This document shows positions 1-5,136 of a DNA stretch of 9,220 bases, one piece after another (position 1 is the stretch's first letter; each line of letters starts with the position of its first letter). The position numbers and the translations under genes were made by a program. Origin of the DNA: an uncultured Jannaschia sp. (GTDB taxonomy: Bacteria > Pseudomonadota > Alphaproteobacteria > Rhodobacterales > Rhodobacteraceae); contig CALFSY010000091.1 of assembly GCA_937916365.1 (NCBI GenBank), positions 1-9,220 of the forward strand, read 5' to 3'. The notes under the pieces were generated by a model. That model was not told where the DNA came from and ran no database searches. It saw nothing but the letters and a program-made list of their open reading frames with translations.

Positions 1-390
1 GACAAAACCCTGGCCGACACTTTGCTGTCTACGATTGGTCAGGTTGTTCATCTACAACACGAAAATGACATGGACGCCGTTACCGCCGTTTCAGGGTCTG
101 GTCCAGCGTATGTGTTTCATATGATTGAGGTATTGGCCGATGCAGGCGTGGCGCAAGGGTTGCCGAAACCCCTGGCCCTTACCTTGGCTAAGGCCACAGT
201 GATGGGTGCCGGGGCATTGGCGCACGAAACACACGAAACGCCCGAACACCTGCGCCGCGCCGTAACCTCGCCCAACGGAACAACGCAAGCGGGGCTTGAG
301 GTTTTGATGGATGCAACAACCGGCCTAGCACCATTGATGCACCGCACAGTCGCCGCCGCCGCCCAGCGCAGCAGAAATCTGAAAACATGA
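1..390 (+). CDS. proC: Pyrroline-5-carboxylate reductase, C-terminal part (5' end outside window)
   Basis: The reading frame is open from base 1, so the N-terminal NAD(P)-binding domain lies upstream of the window. The visible 129 residues are the C-terminal dimerisation and catalytic domain. Two family signatures can be read: DAVTAVSGSGPAYVF (from base 70) and the later VTSPNGTTQAGL, which matches the ProC signature V-T/S-S-P-x-G-T-T. ProC reduces 1-pyrroline-5-carboxylate to proline with NAD(P)H in the cytoplasm, the last step of proline synthesis. The stop overlaps the csaA start as ATGA at 387-390, implying a shared transcript and translational coupling. The C-terminal end (AAAAQRSRNLKT) is of normal length. 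Nothing looks broken in the visible part. Confidence 0.93.
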   Translation, partial: DKTLADTLLSTIGQVVHLQHENDMDAVTAVSGSGPAYVFHMIEVLADAGVAQGLPKPLALTLAKATVMGAGALAHETHETPEHLRRAVTSPNGTTQAGLEVLMDATTGLAPLMHRTVAAAAQRSRNLKT

Positions 391-728
391 CCCAAGAAAT
401 TGATTTTGATGATTTTCTAAAGGTCGATATGCGCATCGGCACCGTTGTGCGTGCCGAACCTTTCCCGCAGGCGCGCATACCCGCGATCAAATTATGGGTC
501 GATTTCGGGCCAGACATCGGGGAAAAGAAAAGCTCGGCCCAAATCACCGCCCACTACACACCCGAGGCGATGATCGGTAGGCAGGTGGTGGCGGTGGTTA
601 ACTTTCCCCCGCGCCAAATCGGGCCGGTGCGGTCCGAGGTGTTGGTATTGGGTGTGGCGGATTCCGATGGTGGGGTGGTTTTGCTACACCCCGATCATCC
701 TGTTAAAAATGGGCAAAGGATACATTGA
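387..728 (+). CDS. csaA: CsaA-type tRNA-binding protein / export-related chaperone
   Basis: The 113 codons match the usual length (about 110 residues) of stand-alone CsaA. The protein is a single OB-fold tRNA-binding domain of the family also found at the C terminus of bacterial methionyl-tRNA synthetase. Recognisable blocks are FLKVDMRIGTVVRAE near the N terminus, the ARIPAIKLWVDFGP strand region, the K-S-S-A-Q-I-T segment, GRQVVAVVNFPPRQIGPVRSEVL in pieces, and a C terminus PVKNGQRIH. CsaA is a dimeric cytoplasmic protein that binds tRNA in vitro and has been linked to protein export as a chaperone in Bacillus; its role in alphaproteobacteria is less clear. It starts in an ATGA overlap with proC, and its TGA directly abuts the ATG of the next gene, so it sits in the middle of an operon. 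The assignment is strong; the cellular role is inferred from the family. Confidence 0.9.
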   Translation: MTQEIDFDDFLKVDMRIGTVVRAEPFPQARIPAIKLWVDFGPDIGEKKSSAQITAHYTPEAMIGRQVVAVVNFPPRQIGPVRSEVLVLGVADSDGGVVLLHPDHPVKNGQRIH

Positions 729-1676
729 ATGCGCGTTTTAATTTCTAGGTATTTACCCGATACCGTGATGGCCGAAGCCGCCGCCCGATTTGACACGACC
801 ATACGCAAAACGGCAACACCGATGCGCACCGACGAATGCCGCGATGCCCTAACCAGTTATGACGCCATCATTCCCACCTTGGGCGATGGATTTGGGGCGG
901 CGGTGTTTGCAAACATACCCACGCCGCGTTGCAAACTGTTGGCGAATTTCGGTGTGGGATACGACCATATTGATGTGGCGGCCGCCCGGGACATGGGCAT
1001 CAGCGTCACTAACACACCAGGCGCAGTTACCGATGCCACCGCCGATATTGCCATGACGCTTATACTTATGACGGCCCGCCGCGCGGGTGAGGGCGAACGC
1101 ATGGTCCGCGCAGGGGCATGGCAGGGGTGGCAACCCACACAAATGTTGGGCCAACATGTCAGCGGCAAAACCATCACCATTATCGGCATGGGCCGGATCG
1201 GGCAGGCGATTGCGCGGCGGTGCCATTTTGGATTTGGTTGCCCGATTGTGTATGTGAACAGATCCCCCAAAACGGTGGATTTCCCAGCGACACAAATGCC
1301 GATAACCGATGCGTTGGCTCATGCGGATATTGCCGTTGTTGCCACACCGGGCGGGGCGGCCACGCGCCATTTGATGGATGCTGCGGCCTTTGCCGTCCTA
1401 CGCCCCCATGCCATTTTCATAAACATCGCGCGCGGCGATGTGGTGGATGAAACCGCATTGATCGCCGCGTTACAGGCGGGGCAGATCGCAGGCGCAGGGT
1501 TAGATGTATATGAATTTGAACCCAAGATGCCCGCCGCCCTGCGCGCCATGGAAAACGTTACATTATTGCCGCATTTGGGCACTGCAACGTTAGAGGTGCG
1601 CGAAGCAATGGGTCACATGGCATTGGCCAATGTAATTGCACTGCACGAGGGGCGCGCATTACCCAATGTGGTTTAG
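729..1676 (+). CDS. D-2-hydroxyacid dehydrogenase (glyoxylate/hydroxypyruvate reductase-like)
   Basis: The 315-residue protein has the full D-isomer 2-hydroxyacid dehydrogenase architecture. It has a split catalytic domain (N terminus MRVLISRYLP and the last ~25 residues) around a Rossmann domain with the dinucleotide motif GMGRIG at residues 153-158. The catalytic triad is visible: Arg235 in NIARGD, Glu264 in DVYEFEP and His282 in LLPHLGTAT. The ANFGVGYDHID block (residues 72-82) is the usual substrate-loop region. The end of beta-2 reads VYVNRS rather than ending in Asp, which in this family suggests NADP(H) preference (inference). Substrate is probably glyoxylate, hydroxypyruvate or a similar 2-ketoacid; the sequence alone does not decide it. 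The ATG directly follows the csaA stop, with AAAGGA at 715-720 as ribosome-binding site. It is the last gene of the proC operon before an inverted-repeat-rich gap. Confidence 0.9.
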   Translation: MRVLISRYLPDTVMAEAAARFDTTIRKTATPMRTDECRDALTSYDAIIPTLGDGFGAAVFANIPTPRCKLLANFGVGYDHIDVAAARDMGISVTNTPGAVTDATADIAMTLILMTARRAGEGERMVRAGAWQGWQPTQMLGQHVSGKTITIIGMGRIGQAIARRCHFGFGCPIVYVNRSPKTVDFPATQMPITDALAHADIAVVATPGGAATRHLMDAAAFAVLRPHAIFINIARGDVVDETALIAALQAGQIAGAGLDVYEFEPKMPAALRAMENVTLLPHLGTATLEVREAMGHMALANVIALHEGRALPNVV

Positions 1677-1687
1677 GGGTGAAACCT

Positions 1688-1722
1688 TTGCGCGCCACAG
1701 CCTGTGGACCGCGTGCGCGCAA
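1688..1722 (+). terminator. Nested inverted repeat after the dehydrogenase gene, possible terminator
   Basis: Two perfect 8-base arms, TTGCGCGC (1688-1695) and GCGCGCAA (1715-1722), enclose a second dyad CCACAG-C-CTGTGG (1695-1707). RNA from here could form a long GC-rich stem just after the dehydrogenase stop at 1676. It is followed by AATTTAACG rather than a clear U-run, so it is a poor textbook intrinsic terminator. It could instead be a processing or attenuation structure between the proC operon and cobU. Confidence 0.4.
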
Positions 1723-1725
1723 TTT

Positions 1726-1748
1726 AACGCTAAAATAGCGGGCGTTTT
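1726..1748 (+). terminator. Second small hairpin just before cobU (terminator- or attenuator-like)
   Basis: CGCTA (1728-1732) pairs with TAGCG (1736-1740) across an AAA loop. Alternatively AACGC (1726-1730) pairs with GCGTT (1742-1746), ending in a T4 run immediately before the first possible GTG of cobU at 1749. The two pairings exclude each other. This resembles a weak terminator or a structure masking the cobU start, but stems are only 5 bp. Confidence 0.3.
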
Positions 1749-2333
1749 GTGCGAGAATACCCTGTGAATGCGCCGCCGCTTATCCTTGTGATTGGTGGGG
1801 CGGCCTCGGGCAAATCGGCGTTTGCTGAACGGCTTGCGCACCGGATTGGGGCACAAGCGGGATTAAAAAAATTATATCTTGCAACGGCCCAAGCATGTGA
1901 CGATGAGATGGCGGAAAAAATTGCCCGCCACCGTGCCGCGCGCGCCAATGATGGGTGGACCACGATCGAAATTACCGCACCATTGGATATTGCCCCGGCA
2001 TTGGCGCGCGGATCGTCCGATCACATCATATTATTGGATGGAATCACACTTTGGGTGTCAAATGTGATTTTATCCGGCATGGATTGGGATGGGGCGCTTG
2101 GAACATTAATTAATGCACTGACCCATACCGCTGCGCCGGTAATTGTGGTGAGTGATGAGGTGGGCACAGGCGTTGTGCCGGACAATACACTGGCCCGCAC
2201 ATTCCGCACCGCCCAAGGGGGCGTTAATCAACGGCTGGCAGAGCAGGCAGATGTGGTTGTGTTCGTTACGGCGGGGTTGCCCATGATGCTAAAAGGGGGG
2301 CATTTGCTGCATAATATGGGGGGGGGGGGATGA
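1749..2333 (+). CDS. cobU: Adenosylcobinamide kinase / adenosylcobinamide-phosphate guanylyltransferase
   Basis: CobU phosphorylates adenosylcobinamide and then transfers GMP to it, making the activated AdoCbi-GDP intermediate of cobalamin nucleotide-loop assembly in the cytoplasm. The P-loop GGAASGKS is at residues 16-23. Other family marks are YLATAQACDDEM, the ARHRAAR...GWTTIE segment that carries the guanylylated histidine in characterised CobU, the LLDGITLWVSN Walker-B-like strand, and VSDEVGTGVVP with the later FRTAQGGVNQRLAEQADVVVFVTAGLP. The start is a GTG and not certain: GTG at 1749 gives 194 residues, GTG at 1764 gives MNAPPLILVIGG and fits the family better; neither has a strong ribosome-binding site. 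The family usually ends soon after GLPMxLKG, whereas here about 12 extra residues ending in GGGG are added by a G12 run. The stop overlaps the next gene as ATGA. Confidence 0.93.
   Translation: MREYPVNAPPLILVIGGAASGKSAFAERLAHRIGAQAGLKKLYLATAQACDDEMAEKIARHRAARANDGWTTIEITAPLDIAPALARGSSDHIILLDGITLWVSNVILSGMDWDGALGTLINALTHTAAPVIVVSDEVGTGVVPDNTLARTFRTAQGGVNQRLAEQADVVVFVTAGLPMMLKGGHLLHNMGGGG
2318..2329 (+). repeat. Homopolymer run of 12 G at the cobU/cobC junction
   Basis: Twelve consecutive G span the last codons of cobU and end one base before the A of the cobC ATG. The tract therefore encodes the Gly-rich tail of CobU and also lies where the ribosome-binding site of the next gene should be. Runs of this length are prone to replication and transcription slippage, and to sequencing error. 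With 13 G the two genes would be read as one continuous protein. Confidence 0.9.
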
Positions 2334-2908
2334 CCCACCTATTTTGGGTGCGCCATGGGCCGACGCATCAAAAGGTTTTTACCGGATGGCGCGATGTGCC
2401 CGCCGATTTGTCCGATGGCGCGACCCTGGCGCGGGTATCGGCATTTTTGCCCCCCTCGGCGGGTGTCATATCATCCGATCTATCGCGGGCCGTGGCCACA
2501 GCCGATGCCATTGCATCCAATCGCCCGCGTCTTACCCCCGATCCGGCGTTGCGCGAATTTGATTTCGGCGCGTGGGATGGCCTATCATTTGAACAGGTCG
2601 CCGCGCGCGACCCTGATCTAAGCCGCACTTTTTGGGAATCCCCGGGGGATGTTGCGCCGCCGGATGGCGAAAGCTGGAACATGGTGGCAACCCGCGTTCA
2701 TGCGGCCATTGACGCCGCAGTGCGGGTGCGGCCCGGGCATCCGCTGATTGCGGTGGCCCATTTCGGGGCGATTCTAACACATCTGTCGACCGCCGGTGGG
2801 ATCGCCCCGATTCAGGCGCTATCCCACCATATTGATCCGCTTTCCATTACCGAATTGCGGCATGGATCGGATGGGTGGCAGATTGTGCGGATCAACCACA
2901 TCGCTTAG
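2330..2908 (+). CDS. cobC: Histidine phosphatase family protein, probable alpha-ribazole phosphatase
   Basis: The 192-residue protein belongs to the histidine phosphatase (phosphoglycerate-mutase-like) superfamily. The nucleophile motif is VRHGPT with RHG at residues 8-10; SSDLSRAVATA (48-58) gives a second phosphate-binding Arg; REFDFGAWDG (75-84) is the conserved block after it; and the second catalytic histidine is His144 in AVAHFGA. Position directly after cobU in an ATGA overlap points to CobC-type dephosphorylation of alpha-ribazole-5'-phosphate or cobalamin phosphate in nucleotide-loop assembly. Superfamily members are promiscuous, so the substrate is inferred from the neighbour rather than seen. 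The residue after the second His is Phe where many relatives have Gly. The only purine-rich sequence ahead of its ATG is the G12 run, so translation probably relies on coupling to cobU. Confidence 0.82.
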   Translation: MTHLFWVRHGPTHQKVFTGWRDVPADLSDGATLARVSAFLPPSAGVISSDLSRAVATADAIASNRPRLTPDPALREFDFGAWDGLSFEQVAARDPDLSRTFWESPGDVAPPDGESWNMVATRVHAAIDAAVRVRPGHPLIAVAHFGAILTHLSTAGGIAPIQALSHHIDPLSITELRHGSDGWQIVRINHIA

Positions 2909-2930
2909 CAGGCGATGCCGACAACACATC

Positions 2931-2955
2931 CTTAATATGCCAAGGCAGTATTAGA
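2931..2955. terminator. Imperfect inverted repeat between convergent cobC and crtF
   Basis: In the 59-bp gap between the converging ends of cobC (2908) and crtF (2968), TAATA-TGCC pairs with GGCA-G-TATTA around a very short AA centre, with one bulged G. The position between convergent genes is right for a bidirectional terminator. The stem is AT-rich, the loop is tight, and there is no strong T-run on either side, so support is weak. Confidence 0.33.
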
Positions 2956-2967
2956 CAAATTTATATG

Positions 2968-4131
2968 TCATTGGTGGGATCGTTTGCGGGCCTCAATCAG
3001 CCCTGTAATAAACGGGCGGCGGGTTTTGTGGTGGCGGATGTTGGAAAACCCAGCGTTTGTTAGGTGCGTGGTGATTTCGGCGGCACTGCGCGCACGGCCT
3101 GTGCCCATGGCCATACAGTACAGGCCGAAATACGCATCGCCTGCACGGGTGGGCGCCGCACCGCCCGCCAGCGGTTCGGCAACAATTAAACGCCCATTGG
3201 GTGGCAGCGCGGCATACACCTTGGCCAACAGATGGCGCACGGTATCATCTTGGTGGTCATAAAGGATGCGAACTAAACTGATCATATCGGCGTCCTTGGG
3301 TAACACATCGGTTCGGAAATCACCCCCCGTGATCTGCGCGCGGGGGGTCAGGCCCGCTTGCGCGAAACGGTTCGACGCCGTCTGCACAACGGCGGGTAAA
3401 TCAAACAAGTGCAGATTCACATAGGCATATCGTGCCCCAACATGGGATAGGAAAACACCCGTTCCACCGCCAATATCCAATAGAGTTTTAACGCCATGCA
3501 ACCGCAGATGCGGTAAAATTTCCTGTGCGATCAAAACCTGACTATCGGCCATAAGTGTCGAATAAATCGCCGCCGTTTTCGGGTCTATCGGCCCGTTTGC
3601 GCCAAAGACGTAGGGCCAAAACGCCGCCAATTCAGTGGCCGATCCATCACGGAAAAATTCAACCGGATCGCGCATATCCCGATACAAAACATCGTGGTGT
3701 TGGATCATCCCCGCCAATCCGGGAACACCCGATAACGCCGCCCCGATCCGGCCCAACCCATACCGTCCATCGCGATAGCGCGCCAAAAGACCAATCGCGG
3801 TGGCAGCCTGGCAAAACACCACCATGCGGTCGGTAGGCAGCGACAGATACATCGCCAAATCTGCGGCGGTGCGGGGGCGTGTGGCCAACTGTGCAGAGAG
3901 ATCGAAACGAACGAACGCTTGTAAAACCTGGCTATACAAAAACCCCGCCGTTAGATTGAACAATCGTTCGGCATCACCCCGTGCGATCCGCCGCACGATG
4001 GGAATACGCGCCACCAAAGATTGAAATCGCGGTGATGCGATCAATCCCGTTCGCCAAGCATAGACCCGATCGGCAAATGTAGCGTCGTCGCGCGGGGTAA
4101 TCCCCCCACCGCGCGGGTGCGGCGATGTCAT
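2968..4131 (-). CDS. crtF: Hydroxyneurosporene (demethylspheroidene) O-methyltransferase
   Basis: CrtF transfers a methyl group from S-adenosylmethionine to the C-1 hydroxyl of hydroxylated acyclic carotenoids, a late step to spheroidene or spirilloxanthin at the intracytoplasmic membrane. The 387-residue length fits the family (about 390). An N-terminal helical dimerisation region (FNLTAGFLYSQVL, residues 58-70) is followed by a class I methyltransferase fold with SAM motif LLDIGGGTG at 217-225, the acidic strand HLFDLP at 241-246 (Asp244), GGDF at 269-272, and LVRILYDHQDD at 286-296. In plant-type O-methyltransferases this last segment holds the catalytic His (LHDW); here Tyr occupies that column and His293 is two residues later, which I believe is normal for CrtF. 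The ATG lies 3 bases after the crtE stop, so crtE-crtF is one operon. Unlike in Rhodobacter, no bchC follows. Confidence 0.93.
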   Translation of the reverse strand: MTSPHPRGGGITPRDDATFADRVYAWRTGLIASPRFQSLVARIPIVRRIARGDAERLFNLTAGFLYSQVLQAFVRFDLSAQLATRPRTAADLAMYLSLPTDRMVVFCQAATAIGLLARYRDGRYGLGRIGAALSGVPGLAGMIQHHDVLYRDMRDPVEFFRDGSATELAAFWPYVFGANGPIDPKTAAIYSTLMADSQVLIAQEILPHLRLHGVKTLLDIGGGTGVFLSHVGARYAYVNLHLFDLPAVVQTASNRFAQAGLTPRAQITGGDFRTDVLPKDADMISLVRILYDHQDDTVRHLLAKVYAALPPNGRLIVAEPLAGGAAPTRAGDAYFGLYCMAMGTGRARSAAEITTHLTNAGFSNIRHHKTRRPFITGLIEARKRSHQ

Positions 4132-4134
4132 TGG

Positions 4135-5004
4135 TCACAGAACCCGCCGCGCTGGCAAAACCGGCGTTAAACGTTCCGCCGTCTGACGCACCATATCGCA
4201 CAACGCGGCCTCGCCCGGGCAAGAGGGGATAGAGGCAATCGCCCCCGACAATATATCCTCTAACCGCCGGATGGCGCCGCGCACCCCCAACATGCGCACT
4301 GCGTTTGGGCGGTTATTTGCGGTATCTTGGTCAACGGGTTTGCCAAGAACAGTTTCATCATATAGCGCATCGCGCAAATCATCGGCGACTTGAAACGCTT
4401 CGCCAATGCGCGCGCCCAAATCCGACCATGGGGTGGGGTCTTCGCCCGCTGCGACGGCGCCCATCCGCGTTGCGGCAACAAACAGTGCCCCGGTTTTCGC
4501 GCGGTGATAGGCGCCAAGATCAATGTGCGCCTCGCTTTCCCATCCTTGACCGGCGCAAATGCCCCCGGGCATACCAGTGCTTTCCGCTAGAATCCCCAAC
4601 AACGGTAAGGCGCGATCCGGGTCGGCGGCGGCGGCACGGGCCAAAACCTCAAACGCCAGGATGATAAGCGAATCCCCAGCCAATAACGCCAATGCCTGGC
4701 CATAGGTTTTGTGAACAGAGGGTTTGCCACGCCGAATATCGGCATTATCGAAACACGGCATATCGTCATGAACCAAGCTGGCACAATGGATAAGCTCGAT
4801 TGCACTGGCCGCTGCATCGGCGATGGCGGGGCGATCATCGCCGCACGCCCCCGCGACAGATAAACAAATCGTGGGCCGAATGCGCGCACCCCCCGGCATC
4901 ACGGCGTATTCCAATGCCGAGGCAAGTTTTGGCGGCGCGCTTGCGCCTTGGCCATGGCGCAGCGCGTTGGATATGGCCGTTTCGATCCGTTGCTTTAGGG
5001 GCAT
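4135..5004 (-). CDS. crtE: Geranylgeranyl diphosphate synthase
   Basis: CrtE condenses farnesyl diphosphate and isopentenyl diphosphate to geranylgeranyl diphosphate, the precursor for carotenoids and for the (bacterio)chlorophyll tail. The trans-prenyltransferase motifs are intact: first Asp-rich motif DDMPCFD at residues 80-86 (bacterial DDxxxxD form) followed by NADIRRGKPS, and second motif DDLRD at 208-212. GGARIRP (38-44) and GGICAGQ (147-153) are also typical. I start at the ATG at 5004 (MPLKQRIE), giving 289 residues, the length I recall for Rhodobacter CrtE. AGGA at 5010-5013 (minus strand) is an excellent ribosome-binding site. A longer frame back to 5064 would run through the promoter and operator region and has no support. 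crtF follows 3 bases downstream. The PpsR/CrtJ operator upstream implies repression under aerobic and/or high-light conditions. Confidence 0.95.
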   Translation of the reverse strand: MPLKQRIETAISNALRHGQGASAPPKLASALEYAVMPGGARIRPTICLSVAGACGDDRPAIADAAASAIELIHCASLVHDDMPCFDNADIRRGKPSVHKTYGQALALLAGDSLIILAFEVLARAAAADPDRALPLLGILAESTGMPGGICAGQGWESEAHIDLGAYHRAKTGALFVAATRMGAVAAGEDPTPWSDLGARIGEAFQVADDLRDALYDETVLGKPVDQDTANNRPNAVRMLGVRGAIRRLEDILSGAIASIPSCPGEAALCDMVRQTAERLTPVLPARRVL

Positions 5005-5032
5005 GATAATCCTATCACATAGACAGTCAGAA

Positions 5033-5050
5033 TGTAAATTACACTGGACA
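5033..5050. promoter_or_regulatory. PpsR/CrtJ operator (TGT-N12-ACA) in the crtE-crtD intergenic region
   Basis: The 18-mer TGTAAATTACACTGGACA fits the established PpsR/CrtJ repressor consensus TGTcN10gACA: outer TGT and ACA at the exact 12-base spacing, with the inner G of the right half also present. It lies between the divergent crtE and crtD starts, where Rhodobacter has CrtJ/PpsR-controlled carotenoid promoters. It overlaps the -10 candidate of crtE and the -35 candidate of crtD, so one bound repressor could shut both. A degenerate second site (TGTC...ATA) lies at 5064-5081, centred 31 bp away, about three helical turns. Confidence 0.72.
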
Positions 5051-5069
5051 GTTGCGACGTTCATGTCAA
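5038..5069 (-). promoter_or_regulatory. Candidate sigma-70-type promoter for crtEF
   Basis: Read on the minus strand, a perfect TTGACA -35 hexamer lies at 5069-5064 and TGTAAT (5 of 6 to TATAAT) at 5043-5038. The spacer is 20 bases, longer than the ideal 17, so activation or a different -10 is possible. The -10 lies within the PpsR/CrtJ operator. Confidence 0.4.
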
Positions 5070-5077
5070 CATATAGT
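5045..5077 (+). promoter_or_regulatory. Candidate sigma-70-type promoter for crtDC
   Basis: TGGACA (5 of 6 to TTGACA) at 5045-5050 and TATAGT (5 of 6 to TATAAT) at 5072-5077 are separated by 21 bases, again overlong. The hexamers interleave with those proposed for crtE on the other strand, so the two promoters would occupy the same stretch of DNA, and the -35 overlaps the PpsR/CrtJ operator. Confidence 0.35.
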
Positions 5078-5100
5078 CATATTTTTGAATGGTTGAGGCC

Positions 5101-5136
5101 ATGATACGCACCCAACATGCCAAAACGTCGTGGTGA
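5101..5136 (+). other. Short frame MIRTQHAKTSW, probable displaced N terminus of crtD
   Basis: An ATG at 5101 with GAGG just upstream (5095-5098) opens an 11-codon frame ending in TGA at 5134-5136, overlapping the only usable GTG starts of crtD. Adding one A to the AAAA at 5122-5125, or a -1 ribosomal shift there, would give MIRTQHAKNVVVIGAG, which is what a normal CrtD N terminus should look like. So this is either a real or artefactual one-base deletion in crtD, or a tiny coupled leader frame. Confidence 0.5.

Noticed and set aside
849..1370. 173-codon minus-strand open frame opposite the dehydrogenase gene
   Set aside because: Composition is Arg/His/Gly-rich with no recognisable domain, and the plus strand encodes a complete motif-bearing dehydrogenase; it is a shadow frame.
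1677..1748. Cobalamin riboswitch before cobU (AGCC...GGACCGC slightly resembles a B12 box)
   Set aside because: The gap is only 72 bases, the match to the B12 box is poor, and no upstream riboswitch core is visible; the remainder would have to lie inside the dehydrogenase gene.
4305..4664. 119-codon plus-strand open frame inside crtE
   Set aside because: It overlaps the second Asp-rich motif region of crtE on the other strand and is Arg/Pro-rich with no family features; shadow frame.
5005..5064. Extended crtE start at the ATG at 5064 (20 extra residues)
   Set aside because: The extension is Cys/His-rich, unlike the family, crosses the PpsR site and promoter candidates, and the ATG at 5004 has a good AGGA site and gives the usual 289 residues.
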